In this document: positions 55,459-64,000 of the stretch, piece after piece
Layout: each line of letters begins with the position of its first letter
Numbering within the stretch: position 1 is the first letter of the stretch
From: an uncultured Tateyamaria sp.
GTDB taxonomy: Bacteria; Pseudomonadota; Alphaproteobacteria; Rhodobacterales; Rhodobacteraceae
NCBI RefSeq assembly: GCF_947503415.1
Contig: NZ_CANNDS010000001.1
Location: forward strand, 1,150,501 to 1,214,500
Direction: 5' to 3'
DNA length: 64,000 nt
Made by a program: the position numbers and the translations under genes
The notes under the pieces: generated by a model
What the model was told of the DNA's origin: nothing
Databases searched by the model: none
The model's input: the letters and a program-made list of their open reading frames with translations, nothing else

Positions 55459-58089
55459 ATGTCAGTCACGCCCATGATGGCGCAATATCTTGAGATAAAG
55501 GAGGCGCATCCCGGTGCCCTTCTGTTCTATCGGATGGGCGATTTTTACGAGATGTTTTTTGACGATGCCGTCGCTGCGGCAGAGGCATTGGACATCGCGC
55601 TGACAAAGCGCGGCAAGCATGACGGCGCTGACATTCCGATGTGTGGCGTGCCTGTTCATTCTGCCGAAGGGTATCTGTTGACCCTGATCCGCAAGGGGTT
55701 TCGCGTCGGGGTTTGCGAACAGTTGGAAAGCCCGGCAGAAGCGAAAAAGCGCGGTTCTAAATCCGTGGTGAAGCGGGACGTGGTGCGTCTAGTCACGCCC
55801 GGTACGTTGACCGAAGATACCCTGCTGGAGGCACGACGGCACAACTTTCTGGCCGCGTTCGCAGATGTTCGGGGTCAATGCGCGCTGGCGTGGGTGGACA
55901 TCTCAACCGGCGCGTTTTCCGTCATGTCGCTTGATTTGGCCTTGTTAGGGCCTGAATTGGCACGGCTGGCCCCGTCGGAATTGATCGTTACGGATGCGAA
56001 GGAAAATGATCTGCGCCCCTTGGTCGAAGAATTCGGCATCTCGATCACGACACTTGGTGGTGCGGCCTTTGACAGCAGCGCCGGGACGGATCGCCTTGGC
56101 GCTTTGTTCAATGTTCAAACGCTGGATGCGTATGGCAATTTCGACCGGGCCGAAGTTGGGGCCATGGGCGCGCTCGTCGAATATCTGGAGATCACGCAAA
56201 AGGGCAAGCTGCCGCTCCTCCAGCCACCAAGACAAGAAGTGCAGGCACGCACCGTGCAGATAGATGCCGCGACGCGCCGGAACCTGGAACTGACAACCGC
56301 CCTGTCCGGTGGTCGCAGCGGATCGCTTCTGTCCGTGATCGATCGGACGGTCACGGCAGCAGGTGCGCGTTTGCTCGGGCGGCGATTGGCCTCTCCCTCG
56401 CGCATGCTGGACACGGTTTCGAACCGGTTGGATGCTGTTTCCTACTGCGCTGATGATACAGGTTTCGCCCAAGCCACCCGCGAGGCGTTGAAACGCGTCC
56501 CGGATATGGATCGCGCGCTGTCGCGGCTGTCATTGGATCGGGGTGGGCCCCGCGACCTTGCGGCGCTGCGGAATGGGTTGGGGCAAGCGCAAACACTGTT
56601 CGATGGACAGCCGAACGATCTGCCATCCTTGCTCCAAGACGCCTTCAAGGATTTGGCGGGGCATGCGGATCTGATCGATCGGCTGGACAATGACCTTGTT
56701 GCCGATCCTCCATTGCTGGCCCGTGATGGCGGGTTCATTGCGACGGGATGCGACGCGGAACTTGATGAAGCGCGCCAGCTGCGGGACGAAGGGCGATCCG
56801 TCATTGCGAAAATGCAGCAGGATTATGCCGCCCAATGCGGTGTTCAATCGCTGAAGATCAAACACAACAATGTCTTGGGTTATTTCATCGAAGTCACGGC
56901 GACACATGCCGACAAGATGATGTCGGCACCGCTGAACGAAACCTTCATCCACCGCCAGACAACGGCCAATCAGGTGCGATTCACGACTGTGGAGCTTTCG
57001 GAGCTTGAAACACGTATTTCGAATGCGGGCGGTCGTGCACTGGACATTGAAAAGCGTCTCTACGAAGGGCTAAAGACCCTCGTTCTGGAGGCAGCGACTC
57101 AAATCAGTCAAACCGCCCGTGCGCTCGCGGAGCTGGACTTGGCCACTGCCCTGGCGGACTTGGCCGTGTCGAGCAACTGGTGCAAACCCGTCCTCGATAC
57201 ATCCCGAGCGTTCGAGATCGAAGGCGGGCGCCACCCTGTCGTGGAACACGCCTTGGCACAGCAGGGCGGTGCGCCTTTCATTGCCAATGGTTGTGAGCTG
57301 AATGCCGAAGACGGTGCGGCGGTGTGGCTGCTGACGGGTCCCAACATGGCCGGTAAGTCGACATTCTTGCGGCAGAACGCGCTGATTGCGATCCTTGCGC
57401 AGATGGGCAGTTTTGTTCCCGCACGGTCTGCGCATATCGGACTGGTCAGCCAGATCTTCAGCCGCGTTGGGGCATCCGATGATCTGGCGCGTGGCCGATC
57501 AACCTTCATGGTCGAAATGGTCGAAACTGCGGCCATTCTGAACCAAGCCGATGATCGGGCGCTGGTGATCCTTGACGAGATCGGGCGCGGAACCGCCACC
57601 TACGACGGTTTGTCGATCGCCTGGGCGACGCTCGAACATCTGCACGACGTCAACAAATCCCGCGCGCTGTTCGCCACGCACTACCACGAGATGACCGCAC
57701 TGGCCGGAAAATTGAGCGGCGTCGAAAACGCAACTGTATCGGTGAAGGAGTGGGAAGGTGAGGTTATCTTTTTGCACGAGGTAAAGCGCGGCGCTGCGGA
57801 TCGGTCTTACGGCGTGCAGGTCGCGCAACTGGCCGGATTGCCGCCGGCGGTCATTGCCCGCGCGCGCGTGGTGCTTGATGCATTGGAGTCCGGAGAGCGT
57901 GAAGGCGGTGCTACGCAAAAGACGTTGATTGATGATCTGCCGCTGTTCTCGGCTGCACCGCCACCGCAGCCAGTGAAAACCAGAGAGTCGCCTGCATTGG
58001 ACATGCTTGAAACGGTGCATCCGGACGAACTGACCCCGCGGGAGGCGCTCGACCTGATCTACAAACTGAAAGACGCGGCCAAATCCTGA
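55459..58089 (+). CDS. mutS: DNA mismatch repair protein MutS
   Basis: 876 residues from the ATG at 55459 (MSVTPMMAQYLEIKEAHPGA), which has GGGGGAA before it; the longer frame from 55273 would overlap the maeB start. The mismatch-binding Phe-x-Glu is in LLFYRMGDFYEMFFDDA. The ATPase has Walker A GPNMAGKST (about 627), LARGRSTFMVEMVETAAILN and DEIGRGTATYDGLSIAWATL. The C-terminal dimerisation tail is present. Confidence 0.98.
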   Translation: MSVTPMMAQYLEIKEAHPGALLFYRMGDFYEMFFDDAVAAAEALDIALTKRGKHDGADIPMCGVPVHSAEGYLLTLIRKGFRVGVCEQLESPAEAKKRGSKSVVKRDVVRLVTPGTLTEDTLLEARRHNFLAAFADVRGQCALAWVDISTGAFSVMSLDLALLGPELARLAPSELIVTDAKENDLRPLVEEFGISITTLGGAAFDSSAGTDRLGALFNVQTLDAYGNFDRAEVGAMGALVEYLEITQKGKLPLLQPPRQEVQARTVQIDAATRRNLELTTALSGGRSGSLLSVIDRTVTAAGARLLGRRLASPSRMLDTVSNRLDAVSYCADDTGFAQATREALKRVPDMDRALSRLSLDRGGPRDLAALRNGLGQAQTLFDGQPNDLPSLLQDAFKDLAGHADLIDRLDNDLVADPPLLARDGGFIATGCDAELDEARQLRDEGRSVIAKMQQDYAAQCGVQSLKIKHNNVLGYFIEVTATHADKMMSAPLNETFIHRQTTANQVRFTTVELSELETRISNAGGRALDIEKRLYEGLKTLVLEAATQISQTARALAELDLATALADLAVSSNWCKPVLDTSRAFEIEGGRHPVVEHALAQQGGAPFIANGCELNAEDGAAVWLLTGPNMAGKSTFLRQNALIAILAQMGSFVPARSAHIGLVSQIFSRVGASDDLARGRSTFMVEMVETAAILNQADDRALVILDEIGRGTATYDGLSIAWATLEHLHDVNKSRALFATHYHEMTALAGKLSGVENATVSVKEWEGEVIFLHEVKRGAADRSYGVQVAQLAGLPPAVIARARVVLDALESGEREGGATQKTLIDDLPLFSAAPPPQPVKTRESPALDMLETVHPDELTPREALDLIYKLKDAAKS

Positions 58090-58123
58090 CCGCGCCCTCG
58101 TTGTTCTTCAGATTTGAAATGCC

Positions 58124-58687
58124 TTAGCTGGCCGGCATGGATGACACGCCAACTTGCGCGGGACGCAGCAACCGGTCGTGCAGCATAAATCCTTCGGCAG
58201 ACACCTGAATGATCTCGCCTGCCTTGGTCCCGGGCACTGGTGCTTCGAACATCGCCTGATGTAGCTGCGGGTCGAATGTATCGCCAACCTCGGGAGAGAT
58301 CCGTTCGATCCCGTATTTCTTGAACACGTTCAGCAGCTCGCGCATCGTCAACTCGACACCCTCAAGCAGCGCACCAGAGACTTCGCGTTGCTCATCTGTC
58401 GCCGCCTCAAGCGCGCGCTTCATATTGTCGTAAACGGGCAGCATGTCACGGGCGAGCTTGGAGCCGCCGTAATTCTCAGCCTCGCGCCGGTCCTTGTCTG
58501 ACCGCTTGCGGGCATTCTCGGCATCGGCCAACGCACGCATAAAGCGATCTTTCAGCTCGTCACGCTCAGCTCTCAACTGGTCAATCTCGAGCGCCTCGTC
58601 ATCGATTTCTGCCATTTCTTCGGCATAAACCTCTTCCTCGGCCATATCGATATCATCAAGGAAATCTTCGTTCTTCGGCTCAGCCAT
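58124..58687 (-). CDS. grpE: Nucleotide exchange factor GrpE
   Basis: 187 residues. Releases ADP from DnaK. A long acidic N-terminal coiled coil (EEVYAEEMAEIDDEALEIDQ, then LRAERDELKDRFMRALADAE) is followed by a beta domain (RISPEVGDTFDPQLHQAMFE, GTKAGEIIQVSAEGFMLHDR, LLRPAQVGVS). It starts 3 bases after the hrcA stop. The gene is far from dnaKJ in this window. Confidence 0.97.
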   Translation of the reverse strand: MAEPKNEDFLDDIDMAEEEVYAEEMAEIDDEALEIDQLRAERDELKDRFMRALADAENARKRSDKDRREAENYGGSKLARDMLPVYDNMKRALEAATDEQREVSGALLEGVELTMRELLNVFKKYGIERISPEVGDTFDPQLHQAMFEAPVPGTKAGEIIQVSAEGFMLHDRLLRPAQVGVSSMPAS

Positions 58688-58690
58688 ATG

Positions 58691-59761
58691 TCACCTTTCA
58701 TTGCGGTCCGTCAGCATTCGCCCGACCAGCTGGGCTGTGTAATCCACAATCGGCACGATCCGGCCATAGTTCAGCCGCGTGGGCCCAATGACCCCAACCG
58801 CTCCGATAATCTTTCGATCAGCGTTCATATATGGGGAAACCACCAAAGAGGAACCCGAAAGTGAGAAAAGTTTGTTCTCTGAACCAATAAAAATGCGTAC
58901 ACCGTCGCCGTCTTGGGTCAGGTTCAGGAATTCGGCAATATCGCGTTTGCGTTCGAGGTCGTCAAAGAGCGTTCGGATGCGATCCAGATCTTCGGCTTCG
59001 GTCGATTCGCCCAGCAAATTGGACCGGCCGCGCACGATCAAACGTTCCGGAGTGTCACCCTCGCCTTCCCAGGACGCCAGCCCGCTTTCCACCAGGGCGC
59101 GGGACAAGGCATCGATTTCCTGACGCCGTTCCGTGATCTCGCGCTGCATGATCGTTTTCACTTCGCTCAGCGTGCGCCCCTCGATCATGGCATTCAGGAA
59201 ATTGGCCGCCTCGCGCATGGATGACGGGGTTTGTCCGGGGGGCGGTTGGAACAATCTGTTCTCGACATGGCCATCGGCAAACACCAAAACCACCAGCGCC
59301 TGTTCAGGGCCCAGCGGCACAAAGTCCAAGTGTTTGATGGCCGCCTCATGCTTTGGCGTAAGAACCAAAGACGCCCCGTGGGTCACGCCAGACAACGCCG
59401 ATCCAACGCGGTCGAGCAATCCGGCAACGTCCCGTTCATTTGACCCCATCGTCGCGTCGATTTTCTCCCGGTCTGACTCGTCGGGGATGCCAACTTCCAG
59501 CAAGCCATCCACAAACATCCGCAGGCCCAGCTGCGTGGGAATACGCCCGGCGCTAATGTGAGGGCTGTTCAACAGACCCATGAACTCAAGGTCCTGCATC
59601 ACATTGCGAATAGTCGCGGCGCTCACCTTTTCGCTGAAATCCCGCGTCAGCGTTCGAGACCCCACCGGATCGCCGGAATTCAGATACCCTTCGACCACGC
59701 GGCGAAACACTTCGCGCGAACGGTCGTTCATCTCATCCAGCAGTTTCTGTGTGTCTGTCAT
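58691..59761 (-). CDS. hrcA: Heat-inducible transcription repressor HrcA
   Basis: 356 residues from the ATG at 59761 (MTDTQKLLDEMNDRSREVFR); a longer frame upstream runs through the rph gene. The N-terminal winged helix binds CIRCE (YLNSGDPVGSRTLTRDFSEK, VSAATIRNVMQDLEFMGLLN, SPHISAGRIPT). The rest is the dimerisation/inserted domain, ending IGPTRLNYGRIVPIVDYTAQ. No Shine-Dalgarno is seen before the ATG. It is in an operon with grpE and divergent from rph. Confidence 0.95.
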   Translation of the reverse strand: MTDTQKLLDEMNDRSREVFRRVVEGYLNSGDPVGSRTLTRDFSEKVSAATIRNVMQDLEFMGLLNSPHISAGRIPTQLGLRMFVDGLLEVGIPDESDREKIDATMGSNERDVAGLLDRVGSALSGVTHGASLVLTPKHEAAIKHLDFVPLGPEQALVVLVFADGHVENRLFQPPPGQTPSSMREAANFLNAMIEGRTLSEVKTIMQREITERRQEIDALSRALVESGLASWEGEGDTPERLIVRGRSNLLGESTEAEDLDRIRTLFDDLERKRDIAEFLNLTQDGDGVRIFIGSENKLFSLSGSSLVVSPYMNADRKIIGAVGVIGPTRLNYGRIVPIVDYTAQLVGRMLTDRNER

Positions 59762-59766
59762 TGTTG

Positions 59767-59797
59767 ATAATAAAAGGGCGCGGGAATCAAAGGTCAA
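59767..59797 (-). promoter_or_regulatory. Candidate hrcA promoter abutting the start codon
   Basis: On the minus strand TTGACC (59797-59792, 5/6 match) and TATTAT (59772-59767, 5/6 match) are separated by 19 bases, a long but possible spacing. The expected start of transcription would fall at about the hrcA ATG, which has no Shine-Dalgarno, so the transcript could be leaderless. Confidence 0.35.
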
Positions 59798-59860
59798 TCG
59801 GGGTTGCCTCTTGCCCCGGCGCAGCGCTATCCCCAATCCATACACGAAAAAGGAAGTTAC

Positions 59861-60574
59861 ATGCGCCCCTCTGGTCGAGAACTGAACCAAATGCGGTCCG
59901 TTTCCATCGAAACCGGCTTTACCAAACATGCCGAAGGGTCCGCCCTGATCAAGATGGGCGACACGCATGTTCTGTGCACCGCCACCATTGAGGATCGCGT
60001 GCCGCCGTTCATCAAAGGGTCGGGTCTGGGCTGGGTCACGGCTGAATACGGCATGCTGCCCCGCGCCACCAACACGCGCATGCGCCGCGAAGCCGCTGCG
60101 GGCAAGCAGGGCGGGCGCACTGTTGAAATTCAGCGCTTGATTGGTCGATCACTGCGCGCTGGCGTGGACCGTGTTGCCTTGGGCGAACGTCAGATCACTG
60201 TCGATTGCGATGTGCTGCAAGCCGATGGCGGTACGCGCTGTGCATCCATCACAGGGGGTTGGGTCGCCCTGCGTCTGGCAGTTAACAAGCTGATGAAAGC
60301 GGGCGACGTTGTAACTGACCCGCTGGTGTCGCCTGTGGCAGCGATCAGTTGCGGCATCTATGCCGGTCAGCCCGTATTGGATTTGGACTACCCTGAGGAC
60401 AGCGAAGCGGGCGTAGACGGCAACTTTATCATGACTGGCGACAAGCAGCTGATCGAAGTGCAAATGAGTGCCGAAGGGGCGACGTACAGCCGCGATCAAA
60501 TGAACGCCCTCATGGATCTGGCCGAGAAAGGCGTAACTGAGTTGGCCGAGATGCAATTGAGCGTCTCCAAATGA
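59861..60574 (+). CDS. rph: Ribonuclease PH
   Basis: 237 residues from the ATG at 59861 ([20 protein letters not shown]) with an AAGGAAG site. Phosphate-dependent trimming of tRNA 3' ends. Family signatures: [40 protein letters not shown], the [19 protein letters not shown] active region and [20 protein letters not shown]. Its last bases overlap rdgB as ATGA; rph-rdgB-hemW are one operon, divergent from hrcA-grpE. Confidence 0.98.
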   Translation: MRPSGRELNQMRSVSIETGFTKHAEGSALIKMGDTHVLCTATIEDRVPPFIKGSGLGWVTAEYGMLPRATNTRMRREAAAGKQGGRTVEIQRLIGRSLRAGVDRVALGERQITVDCDVLQADGGTRCASITGGWVALRLAVNKLMKAGDVVTDPLVSPVAAISCGIYAGQPVLDLDYPEDSEAGVDGNFIMTGDKQLIEVQMSAEGATYSRDQMNALMDLAEKGVTELAEMQLSVSK

Positions 60575-61182
60575 CGCGACGGTTCGAAGGTGACCGCATC
60601 CTTGTGGCGACCCACAACGCTGGCAAGCTGGAAGAGATGGAGCAACTGTTCCAGCCCTTCGGTGTGACCGTCGTTGGGGCGGCAGATATGGACTTGCCCG
60701 AACCGGAAGAGACCGAGACCACATTTGTCGGCAATGCGCGGATCAAGGCGCATGCAGCCGTCAAAGCGACAGGGTTGCCAGCACTAGCGGATGATTCCGG
60801 GATTGAAGTTGATGGGCTGGGCGGTGCACCAGGCGTTTACACCGCCGATTGGGCGGAAACGCTTGAGGGGCGTGATTTCATGTTGGCGATGACGCGCACG
60901 CACACCGAACTGACGACATGCAACGCGTCCCAACCCTGGACGGCCCGTTTCTGTTCGACGCTTGTGCTCGCTTGGCCGGACGGTCATGACGAGGTGTTCG
61001 CTGGCACTGTCGAAGGCACGTTGGTCTGGCCCGTGCGGGGCCAGTTGGGTCACGGCTATGATCCGATGTTCCAGCCTGTTGGATATGACCGCACGTTCGC
61101 TGAAATGTCGGCTGACGAGAAGAATGCGATCAGTCACCGCGCGGACAGCTTCAAAAAACTGATCGCTGGCTGCTTTGGCTGA
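60571..61182 (+). CDS. rdgB: RdgB/HAM1-family XTP/dITP diphosphatase
   Basis: 203 residues. Removes ITP, dITP and XTP from the nucleotide pool. [60 protein letters not shown] and [20 protein letters not shown] are the family signatures, in order. Its ATG overlaps the rph stop. The hemW TTG start overlaps its end by 8 bases. Confidence 0.97.
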   Translation: MTRRFEGDRILVATHNAGKLEEMEQLFQPFGVTVVGAADMDLPEPEETETTFVGNARIKAHAAVKATGLPALADDSGIEVDGLGGAPGVYTADWAETLEGRDFMLAMTRTHTELTTCNASQPWTARFCSTLVLAWPDGHDEVFAGTVEGTLVWPVRGQLGHGYDPMFQPVGYDRTFAEMSADEKNAISHRADSFKKLIAGCFG

Positions 61183-62320
61183 AGATTGGGAAGCGGGCGG
61201 TTTCGGGCTTTATGTCCATTGGCCGTTTTGTGCCGCCAAATGCCCGTACTGTGATTTCAACAGCCACGTTACAAATTCCGTAGACCACGATGCATGGCGC
61301 ACCGCTTTGGTGGCGGAAGTACAGCGGATCGGTGCACTCACCCAAGGCCGCGTCCTGAGATCGGTCTTCTTTGGCGGCGGCACACCCAGCTTGATGGCAC
61401 CTGAAACCGCGGGTGCCATCCTTGATGAAATCACCAAGACCTGGCCGCTCGCCAATGACTTGGAAGTGACGCTTGAAGCCAACCCCACATCGGTCGAAGC
61501 GAACAAGTTCTCTGCCTTCAGAACCGCCGGTGTGAACCGTGTGTCCATGGGTATTCAGGCCCTGAACGACGACGATTTGCGCGCATTGGGTCGTCTGCAC
61601 ACCGCAAGTGAAGGGCTCGCCGCCTTTGATGTGGCCCGATCCGTCTTTGATCGGGTCAGTTTTGACTTGATGTATGGGCGGCAAAATCAATCGCTGAGCG
61701 CATGGGAAGCGGAACTTCGTACAGCGTTGTCATATGACCTCGATCACATCTCGCTTTATCAATTGACGGTCGAATCCGGCACTGCATTTGGGGACAGGTA
61801 CAAGCGTGGGAAATTGAAAGGGTTGCCGAACGACGATTTGTCAGCGGATATGTACGCGTTGACGCAAGACGTCTGTTCCGACTTTCAGATGCCGCGATAT
61901 GAGGTTTCGAACCACGCGCGTGATGGTTCTGAGTCCCGGCATAACCTGATCTATTGGCGGTATGGTGACTACGCCGGCATTGGTCCGGGCGCGCATGGTC
62001 GCCTGACGATTGAGGGCACAAGAACGGCGACCGAACAGCGGCGTATGCCAAATGCGTGGCTGAAGGGTGAGGAGCGCGAAACGACAGAAACGCTGACCCG
62101 GACCGATCAGGCAGTAGAGTTTCTGATGATGGGGCTGCGATTGTCGGAAGGCGTTGACATAAACCGGTACGAAAACTTGGCGGGCACACCTCTAAGCGCG
62201 TCGCGTATTGGCGAATTGGTCGACATGGGGTTGCTTGCCCACGAAAAAACGAAATTAACCGTTACAAATCAGGGGTTTAGCCTGTTGAACGGTGTGTTGC
62301 GCGAACTGCTGAACGATTAG
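61175..62320 (+). CDS. hemW: Radical SAM haem chaperone HemW
   Basis: 381 residues from a TTG start ([20 protein letters not shown]) that overlaps rdgB by 8 bases; no other start fits the conserved N-terminus. The radical SAM cluster motif CAAKCPYCDF is intact, with FGGGTPSLMAPETAGAILDE, VTLEANPTSVEANKFSAFRT and GVNRVSMGIQALNDDDLRAL. HemW-type (formerly 'oxygen-independent coproporphyrinogen oxidase-like') proteins hand haem to respiratory enzymes. Its stop overlaps that of parB in TTAG. Confidence 0.95.
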   Translation: MAEDWEAGGFGLYVHWPFCAAKCPYCDFNSHVTNSVDHDAWRTALVAEVQRIGALTQGRVLRSVFFGGGTPSLMAPETAGAILDEITKTWPLANDLEVTLEANPTSVEANKFSAFRTAGVNRVSMGIQALNDDDLRALGRLHTASEGLAAFDVARSVFDRVSFDLMYGRQNQSLSAWEAELRTALSYDLDHISLYQLTVESGTAFGDRYKRGKLKGLPNDDLSADMYALTQDVCSDFQMPRYEVSNHARDGSESRHNLIYWRYGDYAGIGPGAHGRLTIEGTRTATEQRRMPNAWLKGEERETTETLTRTDQAVEFLMMGLRLSEGVDINRYENLAGTPLSASRIGELVDMGLLAHEKTKLTVTNQGFSLLNGVLRELLND

Positions 62321-63210
62321 GTTGCGCTCAAGCGTCTGCACAGATCATCGAGCTGGTCGAGGCTTTCATATTGCAGCGTCAGCGTACCCGCTTCACCGTT
62401 TGGTTTGTGCGCCAGCGTCACCTTGACCCCCGTGGCCGCCGACAAATCATCTTCGAGCGCTCGTGTATCTGCATCTTTTTCGGGCGCTTTGGCTTTGGGC
62501 GTCGAGCCGGTGAAAATATTGTCGCCCACGCCATCATTGGCCTTTTTCACCAGCGCCTCAGTTGCACGTACAGACAGCCCACCAGCAATAATTTTCTTCG
62601 CCAATACGGCCGGATCATCAGCGGTAATCAACGCTCGGGCGTGCCCGGCGCTCAGCGATCCATCAACAACAAAACCCCGGACGCTTTCAGGCAGCTGCAA
62701 CAAGCGTAGAAGGTTGGCGATGTGACTTCGGGACTTGCCAAGCGCCTCCGCCATCTTTTCCTGTGTGTGGCCAAAGCGGTCCATCAGTTGCTTGTAACCT
62801 GCAGCCTCTTCTATCGGGTTCAGATCAGCGCGCTGAATGTTCTCGATGATCGCAACTTCCAACACTTCGGTGTCAGAGAAGTCGCGCACAATCACGGGCA
62901 GTTCGTGCAATTGGGCCTGTTGGGCTGCACGCCAACGGCGTTCACCTGCAACGATTTGATACTCATCGCCAATGGGTCGCACGATCAATGGTTGGAGAAC
63001 GCCCTTCTCCTTGATCGAAGCGACCAGATCTTCAAGGGGGCCAGCATCAAATTGGCGGCGTGGCTGATCGGGGTTTGCCTTGATCTTTTCAATCGGGATA
63101 CGCTGCTCACCACTACCAGATGTAGCGCTCGTTTGCACTGGTTCTGCGACATCTGCCATCAATGCGGACAGCCCGCGACCCAATCCACGCTTTTTGTCAT
63201 TGCTAGCCAT
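62317..63210 (-). CDS. parB: Chromosome-partitioning protein ParB
   Basis: 297 residues. Binds parS and spreads by CTP hydrolysis. IPIEKIKANPDQPRRQFDAG, LIVRPIGDEYQIVAGERRWR, AAQQAQLHELPVIVRDFSDT, the helix-turn-helix MDRFGHTQEKMAEALGKSRS then HIANLLRLLQLP, and LSAGHARALI are typical. One base separates it from the parA stop. Confidence 0.98.
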   Translation of the reverse strand: MASNDKKRGLGRGLSALMADVAEPVQTSATSGSGEQRIPIEKIKANPDQPRRQFDAGPLEDLVASIKEKGVLQPLIVRPIGDEYQIVAGERRWRAAQQAQLHELPVIVRDFSDTEVLEVAIIENIQRADLNPIEEAAGYKQLMDRFGHTQEKMAEALGKSRSHIANLLRLLQLPESVRGFVVDGSLSAGHARALITADDPAVLAKKIIAGGLSVRATEALVKKANDGVGDNIFTGSTPKAKAPEKDADTRALEDDLSAATGVKVTLAHKPNGEAGTLTLQYESLDQLDDLCRRLSAT

Positions 63211-63211
63211 A

Positions 63212-64000
63212 TCAGGCCCCCACTGCTGCGTTATTGGCGATCAGCTCTTTGGCCAGATCGCGATAGGCCACTGCGCCTTTGGACGCGCCGTCATAGGACA
63301 GTACAGGCATAGCGAACGACGGCGCTTCGCTCACTCGGACATTTCTCGGGATTCGCGTTTTAAATACGATATCGCCCAGATTGTCGCGCGCATCCTGTTC
63401 CACTTGCTGGGACAGCTTGTTCCGCGCATCGTGCATCGTCAGAACCACGCCTTCGATGCGGAGGTTCGGATTGCCAGTCTGACGCACTTCCCGCACTGTC
63501 AGCATCAGCTGTGACAGACCTTCCAGAGCGAAAAATTCGCTTTGAAGCGGGACCAGAACCGAATGCGCTGCAATCATCGCATTCACAGTCAGCAGGTTAA
63601 GGGAAGGCGGGCAATCAATCAGAATAAAGTCGAACGCATAGGCATCCATATCGGTCTGCCTTAGCGCATCATGCAGCAAGAAGCTGCGTTTCTCGTTCGA
63701 GATCAGTTCTATGTCAGCGGAACTTAGGTCTACGGTCGCCGGGATAATTGCGAGGTCTTCGATGTCGGTCGCAAGGATCACGTCGTTTAAGGGGACATCA
63801 TCCAACAACAGGTCGTAGGTGGTCCGAACACGATCCTCCATCTCGATACCAAGGCCCGTGGATGCGTTCCCCTGCGGATCAAGGTCAACCACGAGTACGC
63901 GATTTCCAATCTCGACCAGTGCGGCAGCCAGATTGATCGTGGTAGTGGTTTTCCCCACACCACCCTTTTGGTTCGCAACAGAAATAATCTTGGGCCCTGG
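63212..64000 (-). CDS. parA: Chromosome-partitioning ATPase ParA, 5' end beyond window
   Basis: The frame is open to the right edge, with the N-terminus reading PGPKIISVANQKGGVGKTTT, the deviant Walker A that marks ParA; only the first few residues are missing. VLVVDLDPQGNASTGLGIEM and FDFILIDCPPSLNLLTVNAM follow. It drives ParB-bound origin segregation. parAB at this end fits a near-origin location, probably with mnmG/rsmG genes further right. Confidence 0.97.
   Translation of the reverse strand, partial: PGPKIISVANQKGGVGKTTTTINLAAALVEIGNRVLVVDLDPQGNASTGLGIEMEDRVRTTYDLLLDDVPLNDVILATDIEDLAIIPATVDLSSADIELISNEKRSFLLHDALRQTDMDAYAFDFILIDCPPSLNLLTVNAMIAAHSVLVPLQSEFFALEGLSQLMLTVREVRQTGNPNLRIEGVVLTMHDARNKLSQQVEQDARDNLGDIVFKTRIPRNVRVSEAPSFAMPVLSYDGASKGAVAYRDLAKELIANNAAVGA

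Overview
The window is a gene-dense chromosomal segment of an alphaproteobacterium, most likely a marine Rhodobacterales/Roseobacter-group member. The reasons are the gene neighbourhoods (secA divergent from a parvulin gene, argJ and mutT; rimP-nusA-ylxR-infB; hrcA-grpE divergent from rph-rdgB-hemW-parB-parA), the Core-2-type glycosyltransferase beside GT2 paralogues, a BacNav-type sodium channel with a TLESWSM filter, ubiG (ubiquinone), and the high G+C codon use. There are 63 protein genes, two of them cut by the window edges. I see no rRNA, tRNA, CRISPR array, insertion sequence or prophage. No gene-free stretch exceeds 300 bases; the longest is about 235 bases, between dnaJ and radC.

Layout. 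1-8.6 kb: cell-surface polysaccharide genes, with a Core-2/I-branching-type glycosyltransferase (partial), two paralogous GT2 enzymes, galU, another GT2, kdsB, cysQ and a KpsM-like ABC permease without an ATPase. 8.6-14.3 kb: marC, alkB, dnaK-dnaJ and radC. 14.3-22.6 kb: a phosphate-binding/OmpA fusion protein, an unknown membrane-anchored protein, secA, then divergently a periplasmic parvulin, argJ, mutT and a 44-residue small gene with its own terminator. 22.6-28 kb: infB, ylxR, nusA and rimP, a translation/transcription operon read leftwards. 28-35 kb: a half-length solute-binding protein coupled to proline iminopeptidase, ubiG, a MarR regulator, a nitrilase-family amidase, glutaredoxin, comF, a methyltransferase-like protein and ferrochelatase. 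35-38 kb: envelope genes (a 59-residue exported peptide, two L,D-transpeptidases around a CAP-domain lipoprotein) and the sodium channel. 38-47.7 kb: an RNA methyltransferase, two ABC exporter half-subunits, CCA-adding enzyme, a CoA-type Nudix hydrolase, Hsp33, another Nudix protein and a response-regulator/PP2C phosphatase. 47.8-58 kb: an Hpt protein, threonine ammonia-lyase, argG, a sulfotransferase-like protein, exported msrA, ribokinase, malic enzyme and mutS. 58-64 kb: grpE-hrcA, then divergently rph-rdgB-hemW, facing parB-parA.

How the genes work together. The first 8 kb makes and decorates an extracytoplasmic glycan: galU supplies UDP-glucose, kdsB supplies CMP-Kdo, the GTs assemble it, and cysQ may clear 3'-phosphoadenosine phosphate. 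The middle holds core protein export, folding and translation. The last 6 kb joins heat-shock control, RNA trimming, nucleotide-pool cleaning, haem-chaperone/radical SAM function and chromosome partitioning, as is usual near the origin in this group. The most notable architectural trait is that 9 of the 12 tail-to-tail gene pairs overlap, abut, or are only 2 nt apart, and four of these share a 4-nt sequence that holds both stop codons.
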